Shown here one piece after another: positions 22,440 to 32,939 of a stretch of 64,000 nt of DNA (positions are counted from its first letter, which is position 1; each line of letters begins with the position of its first letter). Position numbers and translations under genes: made by a program. The notes under the pieces were generated by a model. The model worked only from the letters and a program-made list of their open reading frames with translations, did no database searches and was not told the DNA's origin. Origin of the DNA: Dermanyssus gallinae (lineage: Eukaryota > Arthropoda > Arachnida > Mesostigmata > Dermanyssidae); NCBI GenBank assembly GCA_003439945.1, contig QVRM01005665.1, positions 130,001 through 194,000 of the forward strand, written 5' to 3'.

Positions 22440-24485
22440 TAGCTTCTTTTCTTTGCGTTGATGTTTCCTGCGGGCCATGTCCTCTTCCTTTTCAGCCTGC
22501 ATTCTGTCCTGTGCCGATTTTCCCGAGCAACTTGTTTACGATCCAAGACCGCCTTCTTGAAGGCCGGGCAGGACATGGAACTGGCAATATGGCCATCCAC
22601 GTCACAGGCATTGCAGTGGGGGCAGTTCTTTGCAGTCTCTAAATGTGTGGCCGAGTTCACCGCACTTGTTGCAACGTCGGTCTGACTCCTTGTCATTAGT
22701 GCACTCTCTGGCAAAGTGTCCTATTTTCTGGTAGTAAAAGCAAGTAGGCAATGAGATCCACTCCTCTGGCTTGCAATTTGATTTGCCTAGGGGTGACTGG
22801 TTGTGGGACAGAAGTCTACTGCCTTCTGTCCGCGGTAGCGTAACAAGGCACTGCCATCCCCCTCTCTTGGTCATCCGAGGATCCTCAGTGCGGAGAACCG
22901 TAGTCGCGAAGAGCTTTAATTTCGTGCGCAACTCTGCCTCTATCTTGGCGGCATTCAGAAAAGGGTCTACGTCACGGAGAACCACCGTAATTAGAGACCC
23001 CGTCGTACATCCACTTCCACATCCGTGCCCTTGCGAATTATGTCTGCAAACGTAACTCCTCCTGTCTTTGTTTCACTAACCTTTATTATTAGATCTCCGT
23101 CCCTTGTCTTGATAACCTGACTGAGTTTCACACCGGCTTCATCCGGTTTAACATAGCCTCTGATTTTATTAAGGGTCTCCTCAATGGTCGAATTTTCTTT
23201 CACTTTGATCCTGCTGTGATCAGCGGGCAGTACAGACTCACCTCTCGCGCGGGAGGAGCTACGCCCGCAAGAAGAACTGCGGGTCCTCATGCCTTTCCTC
23301 TACGCATAAATGTAACACCCATTTTTCCTACAACAAGCTTCAACGGTACGTCTGATCGATGACCCGTCTCATTCCTCAGATATATGCAGGACAGGGGGCT
23401 CTGTTGCCAGAAGGGTTTGCCGTTCTCTATAATCTTCGAAAGAATGTTCAACAAACCGGCAGGTGTTTCTTCGGCTCCAACCATACCGACCACAAGCTTT
23501 CTCATGGTTGTTTGTTGGCTCACCTGTGTCTGTGCTTGCTCGCATGCGCCATCGACCACCTCCAGCGCTTCGCTGCTCCGCAAGACTGCGACTCCACCAA
23601 CATGAAGATTTATGAGTGACGCAGCAGACGGGTACTCTTCAAGTTTCTCAAGAAGGACCTTATCCTTGTCAGATTCCTGAGTCACAGTATGGCGCGTGAG
23701 TGGCTTGCTCTGAGAAAGCTTTTCCGCGCGAAGGCTGAGTTCTTGAAAACGGCCTTAGGCCACTCCTTATTCACTAAGCATGCAAGGTCGTCTATTGTTT
23801 GCGCTTTGTCTAGAGCATCCTCAACTTGTTGGGCTAGCTCAGCATCTCTTGAGCTCTTGGACTCGCTCAGTTTCTACTTGCTTGTTGCATCTGGAGCAGA
23901 GGACAGTACCTTCTACACCAGAAATGCTTATAGTTTCTTTCTCGTTTAGCTGAAGTGTTAACTATTGTATCTGTGTACTGAGCACAATATTCTGCTCAAA
24001 TATTTTTTCATTATTCTTACGCAGCTCATTTTCGCAGATATTCCTTTTAACGTGCTGCTCGCTGAGCCACCAGATTACTAGATCTAATCTTGTAATAGCA
24101 TTCTTAATATCAGTATGCGCAGTGCCGTGTTTCTCTTTTAATTCCTTCAGCGATTCGACGCTCTCGTTAACCTTCTCAAGTGCCTCTGCATAGTTCGCTG
24201 TGGGGTCATCAGCCTTAACACCATCGCTTCTATTCTTCTTCTTCAAGGTTTTCATCCTGACCAGTTTAGCCAGGTGGGGAGGCATAGATTTCATTCCTGG
24301 CGAAATTTCGGGTGATGTCTCTTATCTCCTGCTCTGGAGCAACTTGCCTGGGAAGTTACCTCTAAAACTTCCTTCTTTTTGGCCGAGTCCACACAAACCC
24401 CTGCCTCCAAACAAACGTTACCCGGCATGTTGTCTTCCGCCGTATCCACCAGAGAACTCGTCTCTCCCCCCGTCGCTATAACCAA
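22440..24485 (-). pseudogene. R1-like ORF1 (gag) with frameshifts
   Basis: The N-terminal part (23962-24485) includes a coiled coil (ALEKVNESVESLKELKEKHG). A block at 23287-23685 and another at 22991-23290 (HSRIKVKENSTIEETLNKIR, RDGDLIIKVSE) match ORF1 of the element at 10868-15230 (KVEEGKTFADTLRGV, EGDLIIRIAES). From 22985 the zinc-knuckle module is present: SLPTCFYYQKIGHFAREC, then CNKCGELGHTFRDC, then CPHCNACDVDGHIASSMSC. The first knuckle has Tyr for its second Cys. Several frame changes break the protein. Confidence 0.78.
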
Positions 24486-24500
24486 GACCTCTGAACGGCA

Positions 24501-25351
24501 CCGCCTTTCTTGAAGAGATCAATTTCCGCCACCCGGGGAAGGCCACCGGGCCGCAGTCAGCCCACGGGCCGCACTTAAACCTCAAACCAAAATTGACTCC
24601 TCGAGGAAGCAGTGGATGCCTGGAGAGTTGTTCTTGCCGTGAGTTACCTTATTTCCTTTTATTTCGATCTCCGCTAGTTGATTTCTGCGGATTACTCCTT
24701 AACTGTTCTGCTTCGATCACTGGTTCGTCGCCTGCAGATATTCAAATTTCGCGCGTCTGTGTTGTGTCTACGTGCCGCACATTCCGTCTACTCTGCTATG
24801 CATCCAAACCAAGATGGCCGCGCCCATAAGTTAGGCGGCTGTTTATTCACGTAGTGTTCAGCGTTGAATAAACACTTGTTTACACTGGAAAACAGCCTAC
24901 GTAGTTCACTGAGTTTTCTAACTTACTGTGTACTGTAGTGTCTCTGTGTATTCCTGAACGCAATAGGGCGCTTTTTGCACACTAGCTAGCCCGAAATTAT
25001 CCAAAAACCTAGTTTTCAGAGCACTTATTCGGGAGCCCGATCAAAACATGTTCATACTCGTTCACGCACACACCACGCGTGGCGGGAGTAATTATGACTC
25101 TCTTACCGGCCTTGGTCTGCTGGCGCGCGACTTCCGCGCGCTGCGGGGACCTTCACGGGGCCCCCTTGTAAGTTAGTCAGACGGTACAAACTCCCAATAC
25201 TCCCGTGTTTTAACAACTAACCGGGGGGCAAGGCATACGATAGAAACTGGCTGTCAACGAAGTTATATTGTCATCCTGTCGTGGCCCATTCGAGGGCTGT
25301 TAAGGCTATTGCCAATACGGGGGGATCGTTCTGCACGAGGACCCCCGGGCT
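24501..25351. other. No recognised gene; possible retroelement 5' region
   Basis: May include the 5' untranslated region of the minus-strand R1-like element. A 10-bp perfect inverted repeat, TGTTTATTCA at 24840-24849 and TGAATAAACA at 24865-24874, is the only clear structure. Confidence 0.35.
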
Positions 25352-25391
25352 GGACGGTTAATGCCCCGGGTGACACCCGGTGGTACCGTCC
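25352..25391. other. Nested stem-loop at the edge of the inverted repeat
   Basis: The outer stem GGACGGT (25352-25358) pairs with ACCGTCC (25385-25391). The inner stem CCGGGT (25366-25371) pairs with ACCCGG (25375-25380) around a 3-base loop. All pairs are Watson-Crick. Confidence 0.7.
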
Positions 25392-25747
25392 GGGACGCCT
25401 GCTGCCTTGGCTTAATAGGCAAAACGAGTGAGAAGTGGCCACATGAAAGCAGACCACCGGTCGAGAGGACCTTCTGGCCCCGTAATCACGGGAAACCCCT
25501 GCACTGAAGTGGGTTTAACTCCCCTTAGGGGGACGGTGCAATATTCTGGTGTGTAACGCGGAATCGCGAGGTGAACGCGTCTAATCGGTACGGTGGAGTA
25601 GTGTGGTACCCCCATTCCGAACCTCGATAGAGGGGAGGGTGGGGGAGCTGCTGGCCTGTCTATTCGGGCTGGCGGGCACTCCCGTCAGAGGCTCGCGCGT
25701 ATTAAATCGCGGGCGGCGGGAGTGTAAGTATTTCTCTCTTTTAGTAT
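25390..25747 (+). repeat. Left arm of a ~360-bp inverted repeat
   Basis: This segment, GC-rich and ending CTCTCTTTTAGTATATA, recurs inverted at 31338-31701 with modest divergence and a few small indels. Close to its inner end, CACTCCCG and CGGGAGTG form an 8-bp stem that is also kept in the other arm. I do not recognise the element it comes from. Confidence 0.85.
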
Positions 25748-25848
25748 ATATATATATATAGATATATATATTATATATATATAAAAATATAACTATATAT
25801 ATTTATATATATATGTATTGTATATACATATATATATATATATATATA

Positions 25849-25883
<35 letters not shown>

Positions 25884-25997
25884 GATATATATATATATAT
25901 AGATATATATATATATATATATATATAGATATCTATATATATATATATATAGATATATATATATATATAATATATATATTGATATATATATAGATAT
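25745..25997. repeat. AT-rich microsatellite
   Basis: About 250 bp of (TA)n with interspersed GATA and TGTA variants, running directly from the inverted-repeat arm into the Tc1 element. Confidence 0.95.
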
Positions 25998-27560
25998 AAA
26001 GTGTGTTGCAAAAAATTAGCAACTCATGTTTTTTTGCGATAATTTCGGCTTGGTTTATTTGAATGGCTTGAAATTTTAAGCGCATGATGTACATGACGAA
26101 ACATGAGTAAAGTGTTGATTTCATTGCAGTCTCAAAATCGGTTCATACAAAAAATAAAAAAGTGTGAAAAAACAGTGTTGCAAAATATTAGCAACAATAA
26201 CATGCTAACAACACAGCTCTTGTTTGTGAAGGATAGTCGATACTACAGCTGATATTCGATCCCAGGGATCACATGTCAGTAATATTGTCTAGCTAAATCA
26301 ATCGTTATATAGCTGCAAAATATTCTACAGCTTAGTCGTTGTTCCGAACTAACGGCGAATCTTATGTTTAAACCATGGGTCGTACAAAGGATCTTTCGGA
26401 TAACGAAAAAACAAGAATTGAGGCATATGCTGAGCTCGGTCATACAGTAACTGCTATAGCAACCAGATTAGGACGGCATAAGAGCACCACCAGCAGGTTC
26501 ATACACCCTGGAGTGAACCAAAGATGCAGATCTAACAGTGGGCGTAAGCCAGTTTTGACTATTCGAGATCGGCGAAGGATCATACAGTTGGCTACTCATG
26601 ACCAAATGTCTTCTTGCAGGATCAGGACTACTTTGGGAGTGCCAGTGCACCGATCCACAGTGTACCGAGTGTTAAGTTCTGACAAAAACGTGCGATACGC
26701 GAAAAGGAAGTTTATGCCGCGACTGCAACCGAAGCACATTGTCGCACGGCGTGAATTTTTGCATAGATACCAAACTTGGGATAACGAGTGGAAAAACATC
26801 GTCCTCTCGGATGAAAAGAAATTTAATCTCGATGGCCCTGACGGCTGTCAGTACTATTGGCACGACTTACGGAAGGAACCTAAATGGTTCTCGAAACGTG
26901 TGGCCGGTTGTGGCTCTGAAATATTGGGGCGCGTTTGGATATAATGGGTAGTCTGATCTAGTCGAGATTGTGGGCCGAAACAATTCTGACATGTACCAGC
27001 GCATTGTCGGTTCCCAGTTAGAAGCCCACTTCAGAAGAATTGGGGGACCTGACGCAGTTTTTCAACAAGACAACGCCACGTTTCATACCTCGGCTAGCAC
27101 TATAGCCTTTTTTCAAGAACAATGAGTGCCACTTTTTGACTGGCCGGCATTAAGTCCAGACTTAAATCGTATTGAAAATCTTTGGGGACATTTGGTAAAG
27201 CAGATTTACGCAAATGGTCGACAATATAATTCATTTGTCGGACCTCAAAGAAGCTGTCCTTCAAGCATGGACTAATATTCCACTTTCGTACTTACAACAG
27301 CTCATTAACTCCATGAAAGACCGAGTTTACGATTTGATTCAGAAAAAGGGACGAAAAACCCGTTTCTAGAATAAAATATGTAGTTTCAAACGAGTCATAC
27401 AGCCCTGCTAAGAATCGAATACGCTGTAAGGCGCTATTGTTGCTAATATTTTGCAACACTGTTTTTTCACACTTTTTTATTTTTTGTATGAACCGATGTT
27501 GAGATTGCAATAAAATCAACACTATACTCATGTTTCGTCATGTACATCATGCGCTTAAAT
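25998..27560 (+). mobile_element. Tc1-family transposon with IR/DR ends, right end truncated
   Basis: The left inverted repeat is about 195 bp and contains two direct repeats: an outer GTGTTGCAAAAAATTAGCAAC-like block (26003-26023) and an inner GTGTTGCAAAATATTAGCAA-type block (26175-26195). The right side has the inner repeat (27439-27459) and the sequence outward to about 27560, where homology stops at GCGCTTAAAT. The outer direct repeat and the true right terminus are missing. It carries one broken transposase gene. Confidence 0.88.
26375..27369 (+). pseudogene. Tc1-like transposase, frameshifted
   Basis: It starts at ATG 26375 (MGRTKDLSDNEKTRIEAYAE). The N-terminal half has paired-like helix-turn-helix DNA-binding units (HTVTAIATRLGRHKSTTSRF; TIRDRRRIIQLATHDQ; PVHRSTVYRVL). 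The DDE catalytic triad is legible: D in VLSDEKKFNLDGPDG, D in FQQDNATFHTS, and E in LSPDLNRIENLWG, with 34 residues between the last two, so DD34E. Frame is lost near 26935 and again near 27225, and a TGA replaces a sense codon near 27123. The catalytic residues themselves are unmutated. Confidence 0.9.
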
Positions 27561-27564
27561 GGGT

Positions 27565-29350
27565 GACTCTCGTAGCAAAGAAGTAGGATCGAAGTAGAAA
27601 GAGGGCGCGGTGGGAGCCGAGCAGCGCGAGGTTGTCAGCGACTTTCTTAAGCTTATTCTGCCATTTTTCGAGCGCGTGTGTGAGCCTTTCCGGCCGAAGG
27701 GGAACTCCCAGGAGCTCGAGTCGTTGTCGAGGGTAACCTTACATCCCGGCAATAAGGCTTGAAGGATGCGGAGGTTTGAAGTCTGTGCAGTATCGCCTGT
27801 GACGTAGATCTCACATTTCTCAGGATTCAGCTCTAAATCGGAAGTCTTACAAAAATCAAGCACGCGCCGAACGTCGTGGGCAACTACGCCGTCATCCAGA
27901 TATCAGATGTTTAGTGGGCTTTTGAAAGAGTCAACTAGCTCAACAAGCAAAACAGAGGGGGGGGGCAAAGGGTCACCCTGTTGCAGTCCCGTGGCCGAAG
28001 CTATTAGATCGTTTGAGAGGGCCATGTAGGAAGTCGTACGGTACGCTTGACTGACGTGGTGCGTTAGCTCGGGGCAATGTGTTGCGATCACCTTCAAGAG
28101 GTGATCCCGTCTTACGGAGTTAAATGGTTGGTAAATGGCGCCGTGGGGCGAGCGTCCCGTTATTAATGTGCAATCTTCCCGCGCGTTTTTTGGGCTTCTT
28201 GGTGAGGAGTGGCCTGGAAGCAGCTGCGGGTCGGGGTTCTCGGGTTCAAGCTGCTCACTTGGCTTTTGCGGCGAGGTGTCTGGTCGAGATGTGGGGTTTG
28301 GGCGACTGCTGGTGATTTCAGCAGCCGGATACGTTACCCGAACCTGCTGCAAAACTCTGGCTTCAAGGAATAATCTGTTCCTCTCTCCGAAATAGATCAA
28401 GCGGGGGCAGGATGGTGACCCGGACGCATGAGCACCTCGGCAGTTAATACACCGCGTCTTATTTGTGCAGCTTGCGGCGAGGTGGCCAGGGTTGCCACAT
28501 TTCCTGCAGACTTGCTGTTAGGTGCACCGTTCCGCGAAGTGTCCAGGCCGTAGGCATTTGTGGCAAAGCCTAGGCTGGCCAGGTTCGAGCACAACCTGGT
28601 GCGACTGAAACCCTAAAAATATTGATGTGAGGGGCTGTCGGGTAAACTGCAGGATCGTTTTACCTAGAGGCACCGGACTAAACCCGCATGAGTCGTTTTA
28701 CATAGATGACCCCAAGCGGTGTTATTTCCTTTAACATTTCTTCCTCTGTGAGGCAAGTTGGAACTCCCTGAATCGTCGCCCGAAATTATGATAATGATGA
28801 GCAGTAAGCCGACACTGCGAAGTCTTCAAGGCTGGTGATTGGTAACAGCTTCTAGGTGGATTCTATATCAGGAAGCCACACTATGATTGATTTTCTGTCT
28901 CCGGATTTTTTTGACTTGGGTGACAAGGCAAAGATGAGCTTGTATATGGGTGGCAGTGAACCCTCGGGGAAATCTGTTTCAGCACTTTCCGACGTTTCTT
29001 TTCTTCTGATGATTATTTTAAACGCACCCACCCATCCCTTCGATAAATCTTCTTTAAGTTTCTCCAGGTTTCGTTGTTCTTTCGAAAGGGCCTTTTCTCC
29101 CTTCGGGATGTCACAGTCACAAATCCATCATTCGATGTCTTCTCCTGAGTTTCGGCTTCGCTTTCTGGCGGTGAAGCTGGCCTTTTCCGCTTGGTGCCAA
29201 TGCTAGGCTTGTGTGCCGGGCTCGTCTCACATGAAACATACGTATCCATCGTCGAGGTCGATTTGACGTTCTCGGTCGTTCCCTCTGGTGGATGTTCGTT
29301 GGACGCCGGCACGGAGGACGCGCACTGCCGCAGGCGAGCTATATCCAAAG
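27565..29350 (-). pseudogene. Non-LTR retrotransposon with gag fused to RT by deletion
   Basis: On the minus strand the N-terminal gag frame is at 29013-29348 (PASPPESEAETQEK, DGFVTVTSRREKR). Three zinc knuckles follow near 28400-28580: CHKCLRPGHFAERC, CRKCGNPGHLAASC and CINCRGAHASGSPSC. A stop lies between the first two. The frame 27903-28400 then runs from the last knuckle through a proline-rich stretch and, near 28130, straight into RT sequence: FNSVRRDHLLKVIA, QAYRTTSYMAL, SATGLQQGDPLP. The endonuclease, if present in the parent, and the RT fingers are missing. The last frame (27555-27863) has LELNPEKCEIY and LLPGCKVTL as in the copy at 36.6-37.9 kb. Confidence 0.75.
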
Positions 29351-29472
29351 TAAGTGGAGGCGACGGCCCTCCCGAACTGCCGGAACTGCAGAAAACAACA
29401 AAATTAACAGTTGTGCGCTCTCACTAGCGCAGATAAAAAAACAATAAAAAAAGGGAAACAAAAAAAACACAC

Positions 29473-29533
29473 TGTGCGGGTTTCGAACCGAGGCCGTTAG
29501 ACTGGTCAACGTCTGCGCTACCACCGCCCGTCT
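29473..29533 (-). repeat. tRNA-like sequence (SINE head or tRNA relic)
   Basis: On the minus strand GGCGGTGGTAGCGCAGACG provides an A-box-like region and GGTTCGAAACC a B-box. An anticodon arm is not cleanly foldable, so a functional tRNA is unlikely. It is followed on the minus strand by a short A/T-rich tract. Confidence 0.5.
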
Positions 29534-29635
29534 TACTATATATTAAGCACCGACGACTGTTGCCGTATGTAAACAAAGATGAGCTGCAAGTTTGTTATCA
29601 GAACGGACACGTAAGCCCTGTGCGTCAAAAGAGGT

Positions 29636-29728
29636 ATATGTATATATATGTATGTATATACATGTATATATATATATATATATATACGTATATGTATATA
29701 TATGTATGTATATATAAGTATATATATA
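29636..29728. repeat. TA/TGTA microsatellite
   Basis: About 90 bp of TATATG/TATA repeats, directly abutting the TA target site of mariner copy 2. Confidence 0.95.
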
Positions 29729-31013
29729 CAGGTAGTTCAACAAGTTCTGAAAATGAAAACCAAGAATTTTCCAAATCTTGTTTTTAATTTTCTCTTATTC
29801 GATATACTCCCCGAGAAGCTCAATACACTTTTCCCACCGAGATTTCAGAGCATTTATACCTCTTGAGTAGAATTCCGCGTCTTTAGACTGAAAATAGGCA
29901 TTGACAGCAGCCTTAACCTCTTCATTGCTGGAAAAACGCTTTCCACCGAGACTATTCTTCAAATGTCCGAAGAGGAAATAATCAGAGGGGCCAGGTCTGG
30001 AGAATAGGAAGGTTGTTCAATAAGTCCGAACCTCAGTTGGGCCAGTTTTGCCGTTGCTTGCCGCGACCTGTGTGCGGGAGCAATGTCCTGGTGAAACAGG
30101 ACAACCTTCTTCTGCAAAGCGGGCCGTTTCACGATGAGTTCTTGCTTCAGGCAGTCCAACAGTCTTGCATAATATTCTCCCGTGATTGTTTTATCGCTCT
30201 CAAGGTAGTCGACCCGAATTATTCCACGTTGGTCCCAAAAAACCGTAGCCATCATCTTTCCGGCCGATGCCGTTGTCCGCACCCTCTTCGGAGGTTCTTC
30301 ACCAGGTGCACACGATTGGCGAGATGCTTCTTGGGTCTCGGAAGTATAGTGATAAACCCAGCTTTCATCGACGGTCACGAATCTGCGCCAAAAATCCGAC
30401 GGATTTTTCGACATCTTGGCCAATTTTCGCTGTGAAGCGGAAACACGCGCGTCTTTTTGGCCTTGGTTAAGCAAATGCGGCACCCATTTTGCTCTGAGCT
30501 TTTTCATCTTCAAGTTTTCGTGCAGGATGAAATGCACACTACCCAAACTGATCCCCAAGGCCTTCGCTATCTCCCTAATGTTCACTCGCTTATCTGCGGC
30601 AACGATTTTTCGCACTTTTGCCACGTTTTCCTCATCAGTTGCCGTTTTTGGGCGTCCTGAACGTAGTTCATCCTCGGTGCTCCTGCGACCTCTTTTTAAC
30701 TCATTAATCCAGGAAACAGTGGCAAAACATGGCGCAGAGTCACCGTACACCTCGTCTAACTCAGTTTTCACTTGGGTCGCATTCCAACCTTTGAAATAAA
30801 AATGCTTGATAACCACTCGAAACTCTTTTTTTCTCCATTTTTCAAAATCACGCCGATACGTTGCACGGGAAAAGCGATCAAACGAAATCGCAACGGCCAA
30901 TCACCATATTATTTTGACTGCTAGCATTCGAAAAGTTGCCGTTTCCAATAGCGGTGAAAGCGCGCCAAAATTCGAATTCTGAAAAGCTTATTTTAGAACG
31001 TTGAAATACCCTG
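29729..31013 (-). mobile_element. mariner-family DNA transposon, copy 2
   Basis: An element of 1285 bp flanked by TA on both sides (29727-29728 and 31014-31015). The left terminus is CAGGTAGTTCAACAAGTTC and the right is the complement of CAGGGTATTTCAACGTTCTA. It is inserted in a TA microsatellite. Sequence identity to copy 1 is high across the whole length. Confidence 0.93.
29795..30838 (-). pseudogene. mariner transposase, frameshifted
   Basis: The annotated start ATG (30836-30838) is followed by a run of seven A residues where copy 1 has six, which shifts the frame at once. The frame 29959-30900 then encodes most of the protein. The first two catalytic Asp residues are intact (TVDESW and HQDIAPAH). 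A one-base loss in the C run after SPDLAP shifts the frame just before the third Asp. A Trp codon is present where copy 1 has its premature stop. Two frameshifts are enough to inactivate it, but this copy is closer to the ancestral sequence at the active site than copy 1. Confidence 0.9.
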
Positions 31014-31337
31014 TATATGTATATGTATATATATGGTAGGTATACTATACATATATATATATATATATGTTTGTATGTATAGATGTATGTATATGTATAA
31101 TTATATATGGATGTATGTATATATATGGTATATATATATATATATATATATAGATATATATGATGATAAATATATATATATATATTATATATATATATAA
31201 TGTATAATATATAATATAATCATAATATATATATATAGATATGATATATTTATACATAAATATATACATATAATATATATATATATATATGTATACATAC
31301 ATATATACATTATACATATATAGATATATATATATAT
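31014..31337. repeat. AT microsatellite
   Basis: About 320 bp of (TA)n with TATG and GATA variants between mariner copy 2 and the right inverted-repeat arm. Confidence 0.95.
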
Positions 31338-31701
31338 ACTAAAAGAGAGAAATACTTACACTCCCGCCGCCCGCGATTTAATACGCGCGAGCCTTTGACG
31401 GGAGTGCCCGCCAGCCCGAATAGACAGGCCAGCAGCTCCCCCACCCTCCCTCCTATCGAGGTTCGGAATGGGGTACCACACTACTCCACCGTACCGATTA
31501 GACGCGTTCACCTCGCGATTCCGCGTTACACACCAGAATATTGCACGCCCCCCTCGAAGGGGAGTTAGACCCACTCCAGCGCAGGGGTTTCCCGCAAATA
31601 AAAAAATACGGGGCCAGAAGATCCTCTCGACCGGTGGTCTGCTTTCATGTGGCCACTTCTCACTCGTTTTGCCTATTAAGCCAAGGCAGCAGGCGTCCCG
31701 G
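31338..31701 (-). repeat. Right arm of the ~360-bp inverted repeat
   Basis: The inverse complement of 25390-25747, including the 8-bp CACTCCCG/CGGGAGTG stem near its inner end. It contains a small insertion of A residues near 31600-31606. Its outer end breaks off at GCGTCCCGG, just where the left arm goes on into the nested stem-loop. Confidence 0.85.
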
Positions 31702-31711
31702 TATGTATGTA

Positions 31712-31805
<94 letters not shown>

Positions 31806-31825
31806 CATATATATACATATACATT
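31702..31825. repeat. AT microsatellite
   Basis: Almost pure (TA)n for about 85 bp, with TATG and TACA variants at both edges. Open frames here encode only Tyr-Ile repeats and are artefacts. Confidence 0.95.
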
Positions 31826-31844
31826 TTTTTTATTTCTAGACTCT

Positions 31845-32092
31845 TGGTTGACCCTGTCAGCGACCCTCGTGCATATCTCCAGGTTTCCACTGCCGTCGCC
31901 GGCCTTTCTGCAGCAGATTTCTAAAGCTCGTAAGAAAGGTTTTGTTTGCCTCTCCTCTGTGACGTGTACCAGTGGTGTCTTCCCCGTACCTGCAAGCTCG
32001 ATGGCCTTCCTGATTACGGCCTGTAGCATACCTAAGCAAGGATCACCTCTGCCAGAGAATAGGGATGCCAGAGAGAGTGCGCTTAATAGCAC
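31845..32092 (-). pseudogene. R1-like ORF1 fragment
   Basis: The minus strand encodes [38 protein letters not shown] and [13 protein letters not shown]. This matches the LGVLQAVVGQALGLAGG / [14 protein letters not shown] block of ORF1 at 10871-11386. It ends at the microsatellite. Confidence 0.75.
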
Positions 32093-32939
32093 GCAGGCCG
32101 TAATGAGTGACCACTATGTCTGCATACATCACAACTATGGCCTCGCGGCACTCTTGTTGAATATAGCCGGCAAAATCGGCAAGCAGAATAAAAAGACACA
32201 GCTCAGTAAATCCCCTCGCGAGATTCCCACATTTTAATGTTGTCGTTTTTTACGTTTTTACCTTCCTATCTAATGTTGTTTCTGTAGAAGTTACTGACGA
32301 CGTATTTTCCGGGCTCTCGAGTCTTTAACTTGGGGGTCCATCAATTGTTAGATGTGATTTTAATTGCAAAATTAATGGCGGAGCTAATGGCAATAAAGGG
32401 GAAGTTGTTCGGCAGTTTTTATATCATGTGGGTTTCACGTGTGACCTTACCCCACGTTTGTCATAACGGCAAGAGTATCATAGAATTGCTGTTCCATTAT
32501 CTTGATAGTAATGAGCTATGAAATTCTGGAGTTTGTTGCAATAATTTACCCAGCTGTAGTACGCGTTTTTGCTCTAGGGCAGGTATAGCAGAAATGTTCA
32601 CATTGTTACATGCAAACATTGGAAGTCGCCCGATGGCACGATCTGACTGCTCCTTCAGTGTCGACGGTCCATACCGTCGATAGTGAAGGAGTCGTGGTAG
32701 AAAGTGGTGTGAATGTCTGCTGTCGGTCTCTCGAAAGAGTGACGTAGAGATCAGTCAAGTGGAGGTGGCTCAGGCCAAGGAGATTCTCGTCATAATTCAA
32801 ACGGACTTGTTACCTCTTAAACCAAAGCGATAAACAGGATACCTTCGGTAGGAAGTACTACATAGGGGTTGCAGTGACTATAAAGTTAACTATGGTAGGC
32901 AAGAGGAGCCCCGTCTGCTCCAGAGGTTAGGTATCCGCT
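32093..32939. other. No recognised gene; contains an 18-bp-arm hairpin
   Basis: The inverted repeat at 32650-32691 pairs CTCCTTCAGTGTCGACGG with CCGTCGATAGTGAAGGAG (16 of 18 positions) around a 6-base loop. No domain or RNA family was recognised. A minus-strand open frame at 32606-32800 spans it without identifiable homology. Confidence 0.45.

Larger units (their letters stand above)
20640..24500 (-). mobile_element. Internally deleted R1-like retrotransposon
   Basis: A minus-strand element of the R1 clade with ORF1 at 22440-24485 and a shortened ORF2 at 20750-22317. The whole endonuclease is missing between the two, and the RT lacks its finger region. The 3' boundary was set from the end of coding homology plus a short tail; no poly(A) or target duplication was found, so both ends are approximate. 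Confidence 0.7.

Noticed and set aside
24840..24874. Rho-independent terminator or LTR end
   Set aside because: The 10-bp inverted repeat has no T tract and no paired LTR was found, and the sequence is eukaryotic.
25352..25747. Helitron 3' end (hairpin followed by CTRR)
   Set aside because: The hairpin is longer and further from the TTAG end than usual and no RepHel sequence or typical TC start is visible.
25793..26011. Open frames encoding long Tyr-Ile repeats (also at 29543-29866 and 31045-31890)
   Set aside because: They are direct translations of (TA)n microsatellites and have no start context or homology.
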